Below are positions 1 through 6,158 of a DNA stretch of 10,504 nucleotides, piece by piece. Made by a program: the position numbers and the translations under genes. Position 1 is the first letter of the stretch. Each line of letters starts with the position of its first letter. Under the pieces are notes generated by a model, which saw nothing but the letters and a program-made list of their open reading frames with translations, had not been told where the DNA came from and searched no databases. This DNA comes from a bacterium (GTDB lineage: Bacteria > Vulcanimicrobiota > Xenobia > Xenobiales > Xenobiaceae): the NCBI GenBank assembly GCA_022839105.1, contig JALHDH010000107.1, positions 1 to 10,504 on the forward strand. The letters run 5' to 3'.

Positions 1-1
1 A

Positions 2-547
2 CAGGAGATCCACACGGCGGGACTGGCGGTCGTGGCCTATCGGGGAAGCATGAGCAACCGGGTCCTGGCGGATCTGGCCCGCTCCACCGGGGTGGATCGC
101 ATCACCTTCTTCAGCAGGACGGGGGTCGTCACCCATTCCAGCACGGGGGAGTTCATCGGCTGGTCTCCCCCCGAGGGGCATCCGACCCGGCTCTTCATGA
201 ACTCCCCCGAGCGCTCCCGCGTCGAGGAGATCCGCAAGAGCGCGCGCGATGGGCGCTACTACAAGTTCGGCTATGTCCAGTTGGAGGACGGGAGCTTCGC
301 CCAGATCGCGGTCCGCGCCGAGCGGATCCGCGAGCTTCTGGGTCGCTTCGAGGTCCAGAAGCTCCTGGAGCATATCCGCACCGACCATTATGCGGCCGAG
401 GCCCATTTCGTCCCGGCGGGCCTGGAGGTGCGTCCGGAACTCTCGGCTGATCGGGATCTCCAGGTCGCGCTGGCCGGCCAGGACATGCAGGTCGTCCTGC
501 CCCCGAGGGGCAGAAGCTCTACCGCTTCGAGGTGCCCGTCGAGTTGA
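2..547 (+). CDS. N-terminal (sensor) piece of a frameshifted, 5'-truncated GGDEF/EAL membrane protein
   Basis: The frame is open from the first bases of the window, so the true start lies upstream; GTG at 32 is only an internal codon. The visible part looks like the distal half of an extracytoplasmic Cache-type sensor: a segment with GVDRITFFSRTGVVTHSS, then FMNSPERS, then an aromatic strand YKFGYVQLEDGSFAQIAV followed by a long helix. Such domains sense small ligands outside the inner membrane. The last 14 or so residues (after VVLPP) do not fit the family, whereas the overlapping frame continues sensibly (EGQKLYRFEVPVELKGEV) into a membrane helix and GGDEF/EAL domains. I therefore read this piece and the 532-2022 frame as one gene broken near 500-504. 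The ligand is unknown. Confidence is high that it is coding and moderate for the Cache assignment. Confidence 0.75.
   Translation, partial: QEIHTAGLAVVAYRGSMSNRVLADLARSTGVDRITFFSRTGVVTHSSTGEFIGWSPPEGHPTRLFMNSPERSRVEEIRKSARDGRYYKFGYVQLEDGSFAQIAVRAERIRELLGRFEVQKLLEHIRTDHYAAEAHFVPAGLEVRPELSADRDLQVALAGQDMQVVLPPRGRSSTASRCPSS
500..504 (+). other. Frameshift site in a C5 run joining the two halves of the sensor gene
   Basis: Upstream codons read CTG CCC CCG AGG in the sensor frame. Adding one C to the run gives CTG CCC CCC GAG GGG CAG AAG, which continues directly into the frame carrying the transmembrane, GGDEF and EAL regions. A one-base loss in a homopolymer is the simplest explanation, either as a sequencing or assembly error or as a real (possibly phase-variable) mutation. 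It is a poor fit to a -1 programmed slippery heptamer, because the P-site codon would have to re-pair with GCC. Confidence 0.7.
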
Positions 548-2022
548 AGGGCGAGGTCATCGGCAGGTTGATCCTGGGACATGACCTGGCCGAGACCGAC
601 GCATTGATCCGCTACGTCAGCAACGTCTGGGTCGTGGCCCTGGTCCTGATCTACGTGATGATCGCGGTCATGGTCTACTCGGGCTATCAGCGCAACCGGA
701 TCCTGTCGCACTACGCCTACTTCGACATGGTCTCAGGGATGCCCAACCGCCGCTACTTCGCCGAGTGCGTGGCCGAGGACCTGGCCCGGGGCGAGAAGGC
801 CCCGCGGGCCGTGGTGGTGGCCAACCTGGCCAACTTCAAGATGCTCAACGCCTCTTATGGCTGCCAGTACGGCGAGAGGCTGGTGCAGTTGATCCTGGCC
901 CACCTTTCCAGGGTCTGCATCGGGCGTTGCCGGCTCTTCCACCTTTCGGTGGATCGCTTCGCCTTCTACGTCGGGGACTACACCAGCCGGGAGGAGCTGA
1001 TCGGCCTGGGTGGGAGGGTCCTGGGCCTCCTCAAGGACGAACTCTCCTCCCAACCGGTGGGGGGCAACGTCGGCATCGTCGAGCTCCAGGGGGGCGGCTA
1101 TCGGGACCCCGACGAGATCCTGCGCAACGCCTTCATCGCCATCGATCAGGCCTCCAGGCAGGGCCGCTTCGGTTATTGCTTCTTCGACCGCTCCATGGAG
1201 GGCGCGGTCCAGCGCGAGGACCAGATCGAGCGCGAACTGCGCCAGGCCCTGGCGGATCCCGAGCAGTCCCAGGTCTTCCTGGTCTTCCAGCCCAAGATCG
1301 ACCTGGCCGACGATCGGATCGTCGGATTCGAGGCCCTGGCCCGCCTGAACTCCGAGGTCTTCGGCCCGGTCTCTCCGATGGAGTTCGTCGAGGTGGCCGA
1401 AAAGAAGATGCTGATCGTCCCCCTGAGCAACCTGATCCTGCGGATGGCGGGCCGCTTCGCCCGGATTTTGGAGGATCGGGGGTTGGACGGGGTCAAGGTG
1501 GCGGTCAACATCTCGGGCCTGCAGTTGCTTCGCGACGACTTCACCGACACGGTCCTGCGCCTGGTCGGCGAGTCGGGGGCCCCGGCCTCGCGGATCGAAT
1601 TGGAGATCACCGAGTCGGTCTTCCTCAACGACTACGATCTGGTCAATGGCCGCCTGCAGCGTCTGCGCGAGAACGGCATCGAGATCATGCTCGACGACTT
1701 CGGCGTCGGCTACTCCTCGCTCTCCAGGGTCCGGGACCTGTGCATCGATGCGGTGAAGATCGACAAGTCCTTCGTCGATCGGATCCTCTCCGAAGAGAAG
1801 GAGCGCATCGTGATCCCCGACATCATCTCGATGTGCCATCGGCTGGACTACAAGGTGGTGGCCGAGGGCGTCGAGACCGCCGAGCAGAAGGACTACCTGC
1901 TGCAGGCCGGCTGCGACGTGATGCAGGGCTATCTGTACAGCAAGCCTCTCTCCCAGGATGAGGCCCTCAAGTGTCTGCAGGCGGGAGGCATCCTTCACGC
2001 GACGGCCCCAGACCCGGCCTGA
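532..2022 (+). CDS. C-terminal piece: membrane-anchored protein with degenerate GGDEF and intact EAL (c-di-GMP phosphodiesterase)
   Basis: The EAL domain hydrolyses cyclic di-GMP to pGpG, and the protein should do this at the inner face of the cytoplasmic membrane. Numbering from the GTG at 532, a hydrophobic helix spans about residues 31-52. A GGDEF-like domain follows (DMVSGMPNRR at 65-74), but its signature is SVDRF at 139-143 and no RxxD inhibitory site precedes it, so cyclase activity is probably lost. The EAL domain (about 247-485) keeps the expected residues: EAL at 267-269, VNIS at 325-328, ELEITES at 356-362, DDFGVGYSS at 388-396, the lysine of VKIDKSF at 409, AEGVET at 444-449 and QGYLYSKP at 465-472. 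It is therefore a likely active phosphodiesterase, with the GGDEF part perhaps regulatory. The GTG is not a convincing start. The natural protein should begin upstream of the window and cross the frameshift at 500-504. Confidence 0.9.
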   Translation: MPVELKGEVIGRLILGHDLAETDALIRYVSNVWVVALVLIYVMIAVMVYSGYQRNRILSHYAYFDMVSGMPNRRYFAECVAEDLARGEKAPRAVVVANLANFKMLNASYGCQYGERLVQLILAHLSRVCIGRCRLFHLSVDRFAFYVGDYTSREELIGLGGRVLGLLKDELSSQPVGGNVGIVELQGGGYRDPDEILRNAFIAIDQASRQGRFGYCFFDRSMEGAVQREDQIERELRQALADPEQSQVFLVFQPKIDLADDRIVGFEALARLNSEVFGPVSPMEFVEVAEKKMLIVPLSNLILRMAGRFARILEDRGLDGVKVAVNISGLQLLRDDFTDTVLRLVGESGAPASRIELEITESVFLNDYDLVNGRLQRLRENGIEIMLDDFGVGYSSLSRVRDLCIDAVKIDKSFVDRILSEEKERIVIPDIISMCHRLDYKVVAEGVETAEQKDYLLQAGCDVMQGYLYSKPLSQDEALKCLQAGGILHATAPDPA

Positions 2023-2026
2023 TTGG

Positions 2027-2044
2027 GGTTCCCTTCAGGGGACC
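2027..2044. terminator. Hairpin shared by convergent gene ends
   Basis: GGTTCCC (2027-2033) and GGGGACC (2038-2044) form a 7-bp stem, with one G-T wobble, around a TTCA loop. It starts just after the stop of the + strand EAL gene (2020-2022) and covers the stop and last codons of the - strand gene (stop at 2035-2037). It could act on both transcripts. No T tract follows on either strand, so intrinsic termination is uncertain. Confidence 0.4.
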
Positions 2045-3582
2045 GGGAATTCCACCGCGCGTTCGCCGATGAAGAAGCAGCGGTCGGGAAGCGGGGGCAG
2101 GTCGGCTCCGGTGGCCCGGCTCAGGGCCAGGCGCATCGCGTTGACCAGGGTGATCCCGCGCAGGGTCTCGTCGTCCACTCCAGGAGCGTGCAGGGCCACC
2201 AGGTTGGCCAGGCGCTCGCGGGCCACCTCCGGGGTCGGCTCCTTCCAGTAGCGGTCCGGGTTTTCCAGGTACAGGGATTGGGGGCCGTGGTCCGAGACGA
2301 CCAGGATCACCGGAGGGGGTCCCGGTCGGGCCAGGATGGCGCGGGCCACCTCCTCGATCCGGGTTGCGGCGTAGCGGGTCTGCTCCGGGTAGAAGGCCCG
2401 GTAGACCGGCAAGGGAGCCTCACCCACGGCCTGGGGCCAGCCCAGGGCCGCCATCTCCGAGCGGGCGATCGGCCGGCCGTCGGCGTGGAAGACGAAGGGC
2501 GGGTGGGGACACAGGATATGGGCCAGGGTGAAGGTCGGGCGGGGAGGGCGCGAGTGCTCGAGATCCGAGAAGATGAAGCGGATCCTGCGGGCGTGGGCCC
2601 GGTCTCCCTGGGCCCGGGGATCCCCGAGGGTCTCCTGCAGGAAGGGGAGGGGAGTTCCCCGGACCAGGCTCTCGACGAATTCCCCCTCCAGGAAACCCGA
2701 GCTGACCTCCTCGTCCACCCCCACCAGGCCGTCGGTGCCCGCCATGGCCGAGGTGTAGGTGCGGATCCGGTAACCCTGGCTGCGCAGGAAGGGGACCATC
2801 CGGTTCTGGCGGATTCCCTGGATCCACCGCAGGTAGTGGTCCTCGGTCACTTCCTGTCCGTCCTGCAGGTCCTGGTGGTAGTCCAGGTTCAGCATGGAGG
2901 AGATGGAGGGCTGGGTCCTGGAGTAGTTGGCGGCACTCCCTTGGGCCACGGCAAAGCCCAGCTCGCGCAGGCCCTGGAGCGAAGGTTCGAGATCCAGGCC
3001 GAATCGCTCCTTGAGGACATCCTGGCGGCCCAACTCATCCAGGACCAGCACGTAGAGGTCCGGCCGGTCCTGCACGTCTCGGACCACGGGGATCTCCGCC
3101 GCCGAGAGGGGCGGGGGCGCCGGTCGGCTGGCGTGTCCCCACAGGGCCTGCAGGGCGACCAGGCCGACCAGGAGGCCCGAGACCAGGTTCAGGTTGGCCG
3201 TCCAGGCGGCAGCCTCTTCCGGAGTGCGGCGCTTGAGGAAAAGTCCCAGGAGGACCAGGGCCAGGAGCAATGCGGGCGCCACCACGCGGATGCGGAGGGG
3301 CTGGAACCCGCCGATCTCGAGGTCGCCCAGGAAGCCGGTCAGGGCGCCGAACGAGAAGAAGACCACCACCAGGGCGGACAGGAGGATGCCGCTGCGCTGG
3401 CCATCCCGGTCCAGAAGCCGACCCAGGGCCATGAGCCCCCCGACCCCGGCCAGCACCACCAGGGCCGGGCCCACCGCATGGATCCAGCGGGCCTCTCCGA
3501 TATTCCCGGCATAGAGGTACAGCACCGGGTACAGGGCGAAGAGGAAGGGGTGCAGCAGGAGGGGGCGCCGGACCCGGGGCAT
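2035..3582 (-). CDS. Five-helix membrane protein with sulfatase/alkaline phosphatase-superfamily domain
   Basis: A 515-residue protein with about five hydrophobic helices (roughly 9-26, 34-55, 66-85, 98-116 and 131-148) followed by a hydrolase/transferase domain predicted to lie outside the membrane. Superfamily motifs are visible: the first metal-binding strand PDLYVLVLDELGR (174-186, Asp182), NYSRTQPS with the likely nucleophile Thr223, CPHPPFVF (358-365), and VVSDHGPQS (428-436) giving Asp431 and His432. This arrangement is seen in membrane sulfatases and in LTA-synthase- or phosphoethanolamine-transferase-like enzymes that add or remove charged groups on envelope glycans. There is no Cys/Ser-x-Pro-x-Arg sulfatase maturation motif at the nucleophile, so a phospho-transferase or phosphodiesterase is as likely as a true sulfatase. 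The ATG is 13 nt after the methyltransferase stop, with only a weak GAGG upstream. It is the last gene of the operon. The substrate is unknown. Confidence 0.85.
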   Translation of the reverse strand: MPRVRRPLLLHPFLFALYPVLYLYAGNIGEARWIHAVGPALVVLAGVGGLMALGRLLDRDGQRSGILLSALVVVFFSFGALTGFLGDLEIGGFQPLRIRVVAPALLLALVLLGLFLKRRTPEEAAAWTANLNLVSGLLVGLVALQALWGHASRPAPPPLSAAEIPVVRDVQDRPDLYVLVLDELGRQDVLKERFGLDLEPSLQGLRELGFAVAQGSAANYSRTQPSISSMLNLDYHQDLQDGQEVTEDHYLRWIQGIRQNRMVPFLRSQGYRIRTYTSAMAGTDGLVGVDEEVSSGFLEGEFVESLVRGTPLPFLQETLGDPRAQGDRAHARRIRFIFSDLEHSRPPRPTFTLAHILCPHPPFVFHADGRPIARSEMAALGWPQAVGEAPLPVYRAFYPEQTRYAATRIEEVARAILARPGPPPVILVVSDHGPQSLYLENPDRYWKEPTPEVARERLANLVALHAPGVDDETLRGITLVNAMRLALSRATGADLPPLPDRCFFIGERAVEFPVP

Positions 3583-3595
3583 CAGGCGGATCGCC

Positions 3596-4999
3596 TCAGG
3601 CCGTTCGGGGGCGCGCGTAGTACAGGATCCTGCGGCCCGGGCAGACCTCTTCGCGGCGCAGGACCTCGAAGCGCGCCTCCAGGGTCGCCTCGAAGGGGGC
3701 CAGATCGTAGTCGGAGTACAGGTCCTCGCGGTGGATCAGCAGGGCTTCGACCATGGGATCCTGCCGGGTGACGAATTCCAGGACCAGGTCCGCTCCCATG
3801 CAGGCCACCCAGTCCAGGAACTCGGGAACCCGGATATTCGCGGTGATGCAGATGTGGTGAAGCACCGCCAGGCCCAGGACCAGGTCGGGCCGCCCCCGAT
3901 CGGGCAGGTCCTTGCGTTCGGTGCCACGCCAACCCAGGGCTGGAGGGGGATCCGAGACGTTGATCACCAGGGGGAGGATCTTGCGGTTCTCCTCCTGGGT
4001 CAGCGAGCGGTAGAGCCTTTCGATGGCCAGGCCGTCGGCATCCGCTGCCACCACGTAGTCTGCGTGCTCGGCCGCGATCCGCGAGTAGATCCCCACGTTG
4101 CAGCCCAGGTCCCAGACCAGCCGGCGCGCTCCATCCGCCGCGGCGGCCCGGACGAAGGCGGCCTTGCGGGCCTGCTCCTGTTCGTCGTAGCTCTGTCCGG
4201 TCCCATAATCCGACCAGGTCGTGTGGGCGCGACGCCACTCCAGTTTCTCGACCAGCTTGCGCAGGCGCCGGGAGTTGGCCTTCAGGAGCTCCTCGTGGAA
4301 TCCGGCCTCGGCGATCTCCTGGCGCAGGTCGGTCCCATCCTGGGCCGGGGGGCGGGCCTGCAGGCTGGCGTGCAGGTGGACGTGCATCAGGACTCCGGGT
4401 TTCAGGAGGTCCCGGGCGCTCATCATGGCCTTGCACTGGTCGGCGGGGATTCCGTCCAGGCTGCCCCGCAGCCAGGGGCGGAAGTCGACGTCCCGGTAGG
4501 CCTGCAGCATCAGCGGGAAGAGGAAGAGCTGGCAGAACTGCGAGTAGCCCATCCACACCCCCGAGCGGGCCTCGCCGAAGGACGGGGTGTCGATGAAGAC
4601 CGGCCGGGTTCCCTGCCACTGGACGTTGTAGGGCGTGGCGTCGCGAAGCGTCATCTTCTCTTCCAGGGCCTCGCACAGCAGGTCCAGGGTCAACCGGGCC
4701 GCGTCCTTGAGCATCGAGAAGCACCACTCGTAGGGGTACGAGATGAAGGGGATGCGCTGATGGTGCAACAGGATCTCGGAACCGTCCGGAGGGGTGAAGC
4801 CCGCTTCCTCGGGGCTCACCTCGCGGGTCCGGACCAGGCTGCCATCGGCCGTGCGACGGGCGAAGAGCAGGCTTTCGCGCAGACGCGTCCACCCGGGCAC
4901 GGCGGGAGAGCGCAGGGCGCGGTAGATCTCCCCGTCGTGGTGGAGGACCGAACTGGAGCGATCCCGGCAGGATCCCGCTTCGATCTGGCAGGTTTTCAT
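3596..4999 (-). CDS. Class I SAM-dependent methyltransferase with kinase-like N-terminal domain
   Basis: A 467-residue protein in two parts. The C-terminal half has a Rossmann methyltransferase core: SAM-binding motif I VWDLGCNVGIYS (295-306), acidic residue after strand 2 in VVAADAD (about 316-322), and the LAVLHH motif (377-382). The N-terminal half carries RDATPYNVQW (119-128) followed by FIDTPSF (135-141). In order and spacing these resemble the catalytic loop and metal-binding motif of protein or aminoglycoside kinase-like folds, so this half may bind a nucleotide or sugar or be an inactive relative. I recall similar two-part proteins, some annotated as NoeA-like nodulation methyltransferases, but I cannot verify that. 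AGGAG about 8 nt before the ATG supports the start. It lies between a glycosyltransferase gene (19 nt upstream) and a sulfatase-like gene (13 nt downstream), which suggests methylation of a glycan or its precursor. The substrate is unknown. Confidence 0.85.
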   Translation of the reverse strand: MKTCQIEAGSCRDRSSSVLHHDGEIYRALRSPAVPGWTRLRESLLFARRTADGSLVRTREVSPEEAGFTPPDGSEILLHHQRIPFISYPYEWCFSMLKDAARLTLDLLCEALEEKMTLRDATPYNVQWQGTRPVFIDTPSFGEARSGVWMGYSQFCQLFLFPLMLQAYRDVDFRPWLRGSLDGIPADQCKAMMSARDLLKPGVLMHVHLHASLQARPPAQDGTDLRQEIAEAGFHEELLKANSRRLRKLVEKLEWRRAHTTWSDYGTGQSYDEQEQARKAAFVRAAAADGARRLVWDLGCNVGIYSRIAAEHADYVVAADADGLAIERLYRSLTQEENRKILPLVINVSDPPPALGWRGTERKDLPDRGRPDLVLGLAVLHHICITANIRVPEFLDWVACMGADLVLEFVTRQDPMVEALLIHREDLYSDYDLAPFEATLEARFEVLRREEVCPGRRILYYARPRTA

Positions 5000-5018
5000 C
5001 GGATGGACTCCTGGTTCT

Positions 5019-6002
5019 TCAGGGATTCTGGGCAGATCCCGGCGATTCGTCGCCGGGCGGGTTCGGGGGACTTCCCGCGCGGGGAGGACCCTCCAGGGAC
5101 TTCATTCGGCGCTGGATCAGGCCCCAGACCCGCCCCAGGCGTGCGGCCATCTCCAGGCCATAGTTCAGGCCCTGGAAGCGCCTGCGGGGCTTGAGGAGCG
5201 CCCCGGCCAGGCCTCGGACTTCGGCGCAGAGGTCCTGGTCCTTCCAGCGCCGCGAGCCTGTCGGGAGGGCGGCGTCCAGAAGGGTCTCGGTCCGGCTCTG
5301 GTCGAATTGCCGGCGCAGCAGGACCCCTCGGCACAATCGATCGGCCCCGATCAGGTGATAGTTGACGGCCCCCCGGCAGAAGCGCAGGGGGACCCCGGCC
5401 TGGAGCAGGCGGCCGCTCCATTCCATGTCCTCGGAGTAGCCCAGCCGGCGTCCCCGAGGCCCGAGATCCTCGCGGAAGGGTCCGACCCGCGCGATTTGCG
5501 CGCGGGGCACGAAGCTGTTGCCGCCGGCCAGGCCCCGGAGCTCGGCCCGGTCGGGAAGGTCGGGGGTGGCCCCGAAGAGCAGGGCGCAGCGGGGCGTGAA
5601 CCAGGCCGGCAACGGGCGGGTGCTGCGGATCTCGATGTGACCCTGGAGGGCTTGAGCGGGGTCCTCCTCCAGGCGCTCCAGGGCGCCGGCCAGCCAGCGG
5701 GGGTGGAACTCCATGTCGTCGTCGCTGAAGGCCACCAGGTCCGCGTCCAGGTCCTGCAAACCCCGGTTCAGGGCCGCGCTCTTGCCCGCCCGGGGCTCGC
5801 AGACGACCTCCACCGGCAGGTCGGTCCGGGGCCACCCCCGCTCTTCCAGCCAGCCGGCCAGCGGCACGCGGGAACCGTTGTCGACCAGGCGGATCTGCAC
5901 CCGGCATCCGGCGGGGATCTCCAGGGATTCCAGGCTTCTCAGGGTCCGCTCCAGCGAATCGGGGCGGTCGCGGGTGCAGATCAGGATGGCGGCGCTTCGC
6001 AT
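5019..6002 (-). CDS. Glycosyltransferase family 2 (GT-A fold)
   Basis: A 327-residue enzyme expected to transfer a sugar from a nucleotide-sugar donor to a glycan acceptor at the cytoplasmic face of the membrane. The GT-A domain starts at once (SAAILICTRDRPDSLERTL), continues with LVDNGS (39-44), EPRAGKSAALNRGL (69-82), the metal-binding FSDDDMEF (92-99; DxD at 94-96), GGNSFVPR (160-167) and the acceptor-base motif GYSEDMEW (188-195). No membrane segment is evident. The C-terminal 25 or so residues are Pro/Gly/Ser-rich. I chose the ATG at 6002 because the conserved fold begins there; the frame extends to a TTG at 6098, but the added stretch is Arg/Gly/Pro-rich and unlike the family. No clear Shine-Dalgarno precedes the ATG, which leaves the start slightly open. 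It is the first gene of a three-gene operon. The sugar is unknown. Confidence 0.88.
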   Translation of the reverse strand: MRSAAILICTRDRPDSLERTLRSLESLEIPAGCRVQIRLVDNGSRVPLAGWLEERGWPRTDLPVEVVCEPRAGKSAALNRGLQDLDADLVAFSDDDMEFHPRWLAGALERLEEDPAQALQGHIEIRSTRPLPAWFTPRCALLFGATPDLPDRAELRGLAGGNSFVPRAQIARVGPFREDLGPRGRRLGYSEDMEWSGRLLQAGVPLRFCRGAVNYHLIGADRLCRGVLLRRQFDQSRTETLLDAALPTGSRRWKDQDLCAEVRGLAGALLKPRRRFQGLNYGLEMAARLGRVWGLIQRRMKSLEGPPRAGSPPNPPGDESPGSAQNP

Positions 6003-6108
6003 GGCGGGGGGCACCCCGGCGCGGTTCCACCGGAAGCCCCCTTCTCCTGCGTGGCCCCTCCTCCGAGGAAGCCCCCGCGGACGACGGCGCTTCCGCAACA
6101 GCCCGGAA

Positions 6109-6137
6109 ATGACTTGCCTGACGGAATGCGCTAGAAT
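6109..6137 (+). promoter_or_regulatory. Probable sigma70-type promoter of the metallopeptidase gene
   Basis: ATGACT at 6109-6114 (4 of 6 to TTGACA) is followed, after 17 bp, by TAGAAT at 6132-6137 (5 of 6 to TATAAT). Transcription would begin near 6143-6146, immediately before the GGAGG ribosome binding site, giving a leader of only about 15 nt. This is the least G+C-rich part of the divergent region between the glycosyltransferase operon and the metallopeptidase. I see no equally good promoter for the - strand operon here: TTGAGA on the - strand (6151-6156) lacks a good -10 partner. Confidence 0.5.
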
Positions 6138-6144
6138 CGGCTTC

Positions 6145-6150
6145 TGGAGG
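6145..6150 (+). promoter_or_regulatory. Ribosome binding site deciding the metallopeptidase start
   Basis: TGGAGG at 6145-6150 lies 8 nt before the ATG at 6159 and fixes that start. It sits directly downstream of the predicted -10 element. Confidence 0.8.
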
Positions 6151-6158
6151 TCTCAAAA

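Noticed and set aside
500..510. Programmed -1 ribosomal frameshift at the C5 run
   Set aside because: The heptamer does not fit a tandem-slip site, and no ordered stimulatory structure is evident; a one-base indel is simpler.
733..1998. 421-codon - strand open frame opposite the EAL gene
   Set aside because: Same shadow-frame composition; the EAL frame has all catalytic motifs.
2023..3771. Very long + strand open frame (582 codons) starting right after the EAL stop codon
   Set aside because: It is antisense to the sulfatase-like gene, has Gln/Gly/Arg/Asp-rich low-complexity composition and no recognisable domain, and is typical of shadow frames in G+C-rich DNA.
3731..5194. 487-codon + strand open frame opposite the methyltransferase
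   Set aside because: Low-complexity antisense shadow without motifs; the - strand frame has a clear SAM-binding site and ribosome binding site.
6003..6098. N-terminal extension of the glycosyltransferase from TTG at 6098
   Set aside because: The Arg/Gly/Pro-rich sequence is not part of the GT-A fold, and the conserved first strand begins right at the ATG at 6002.
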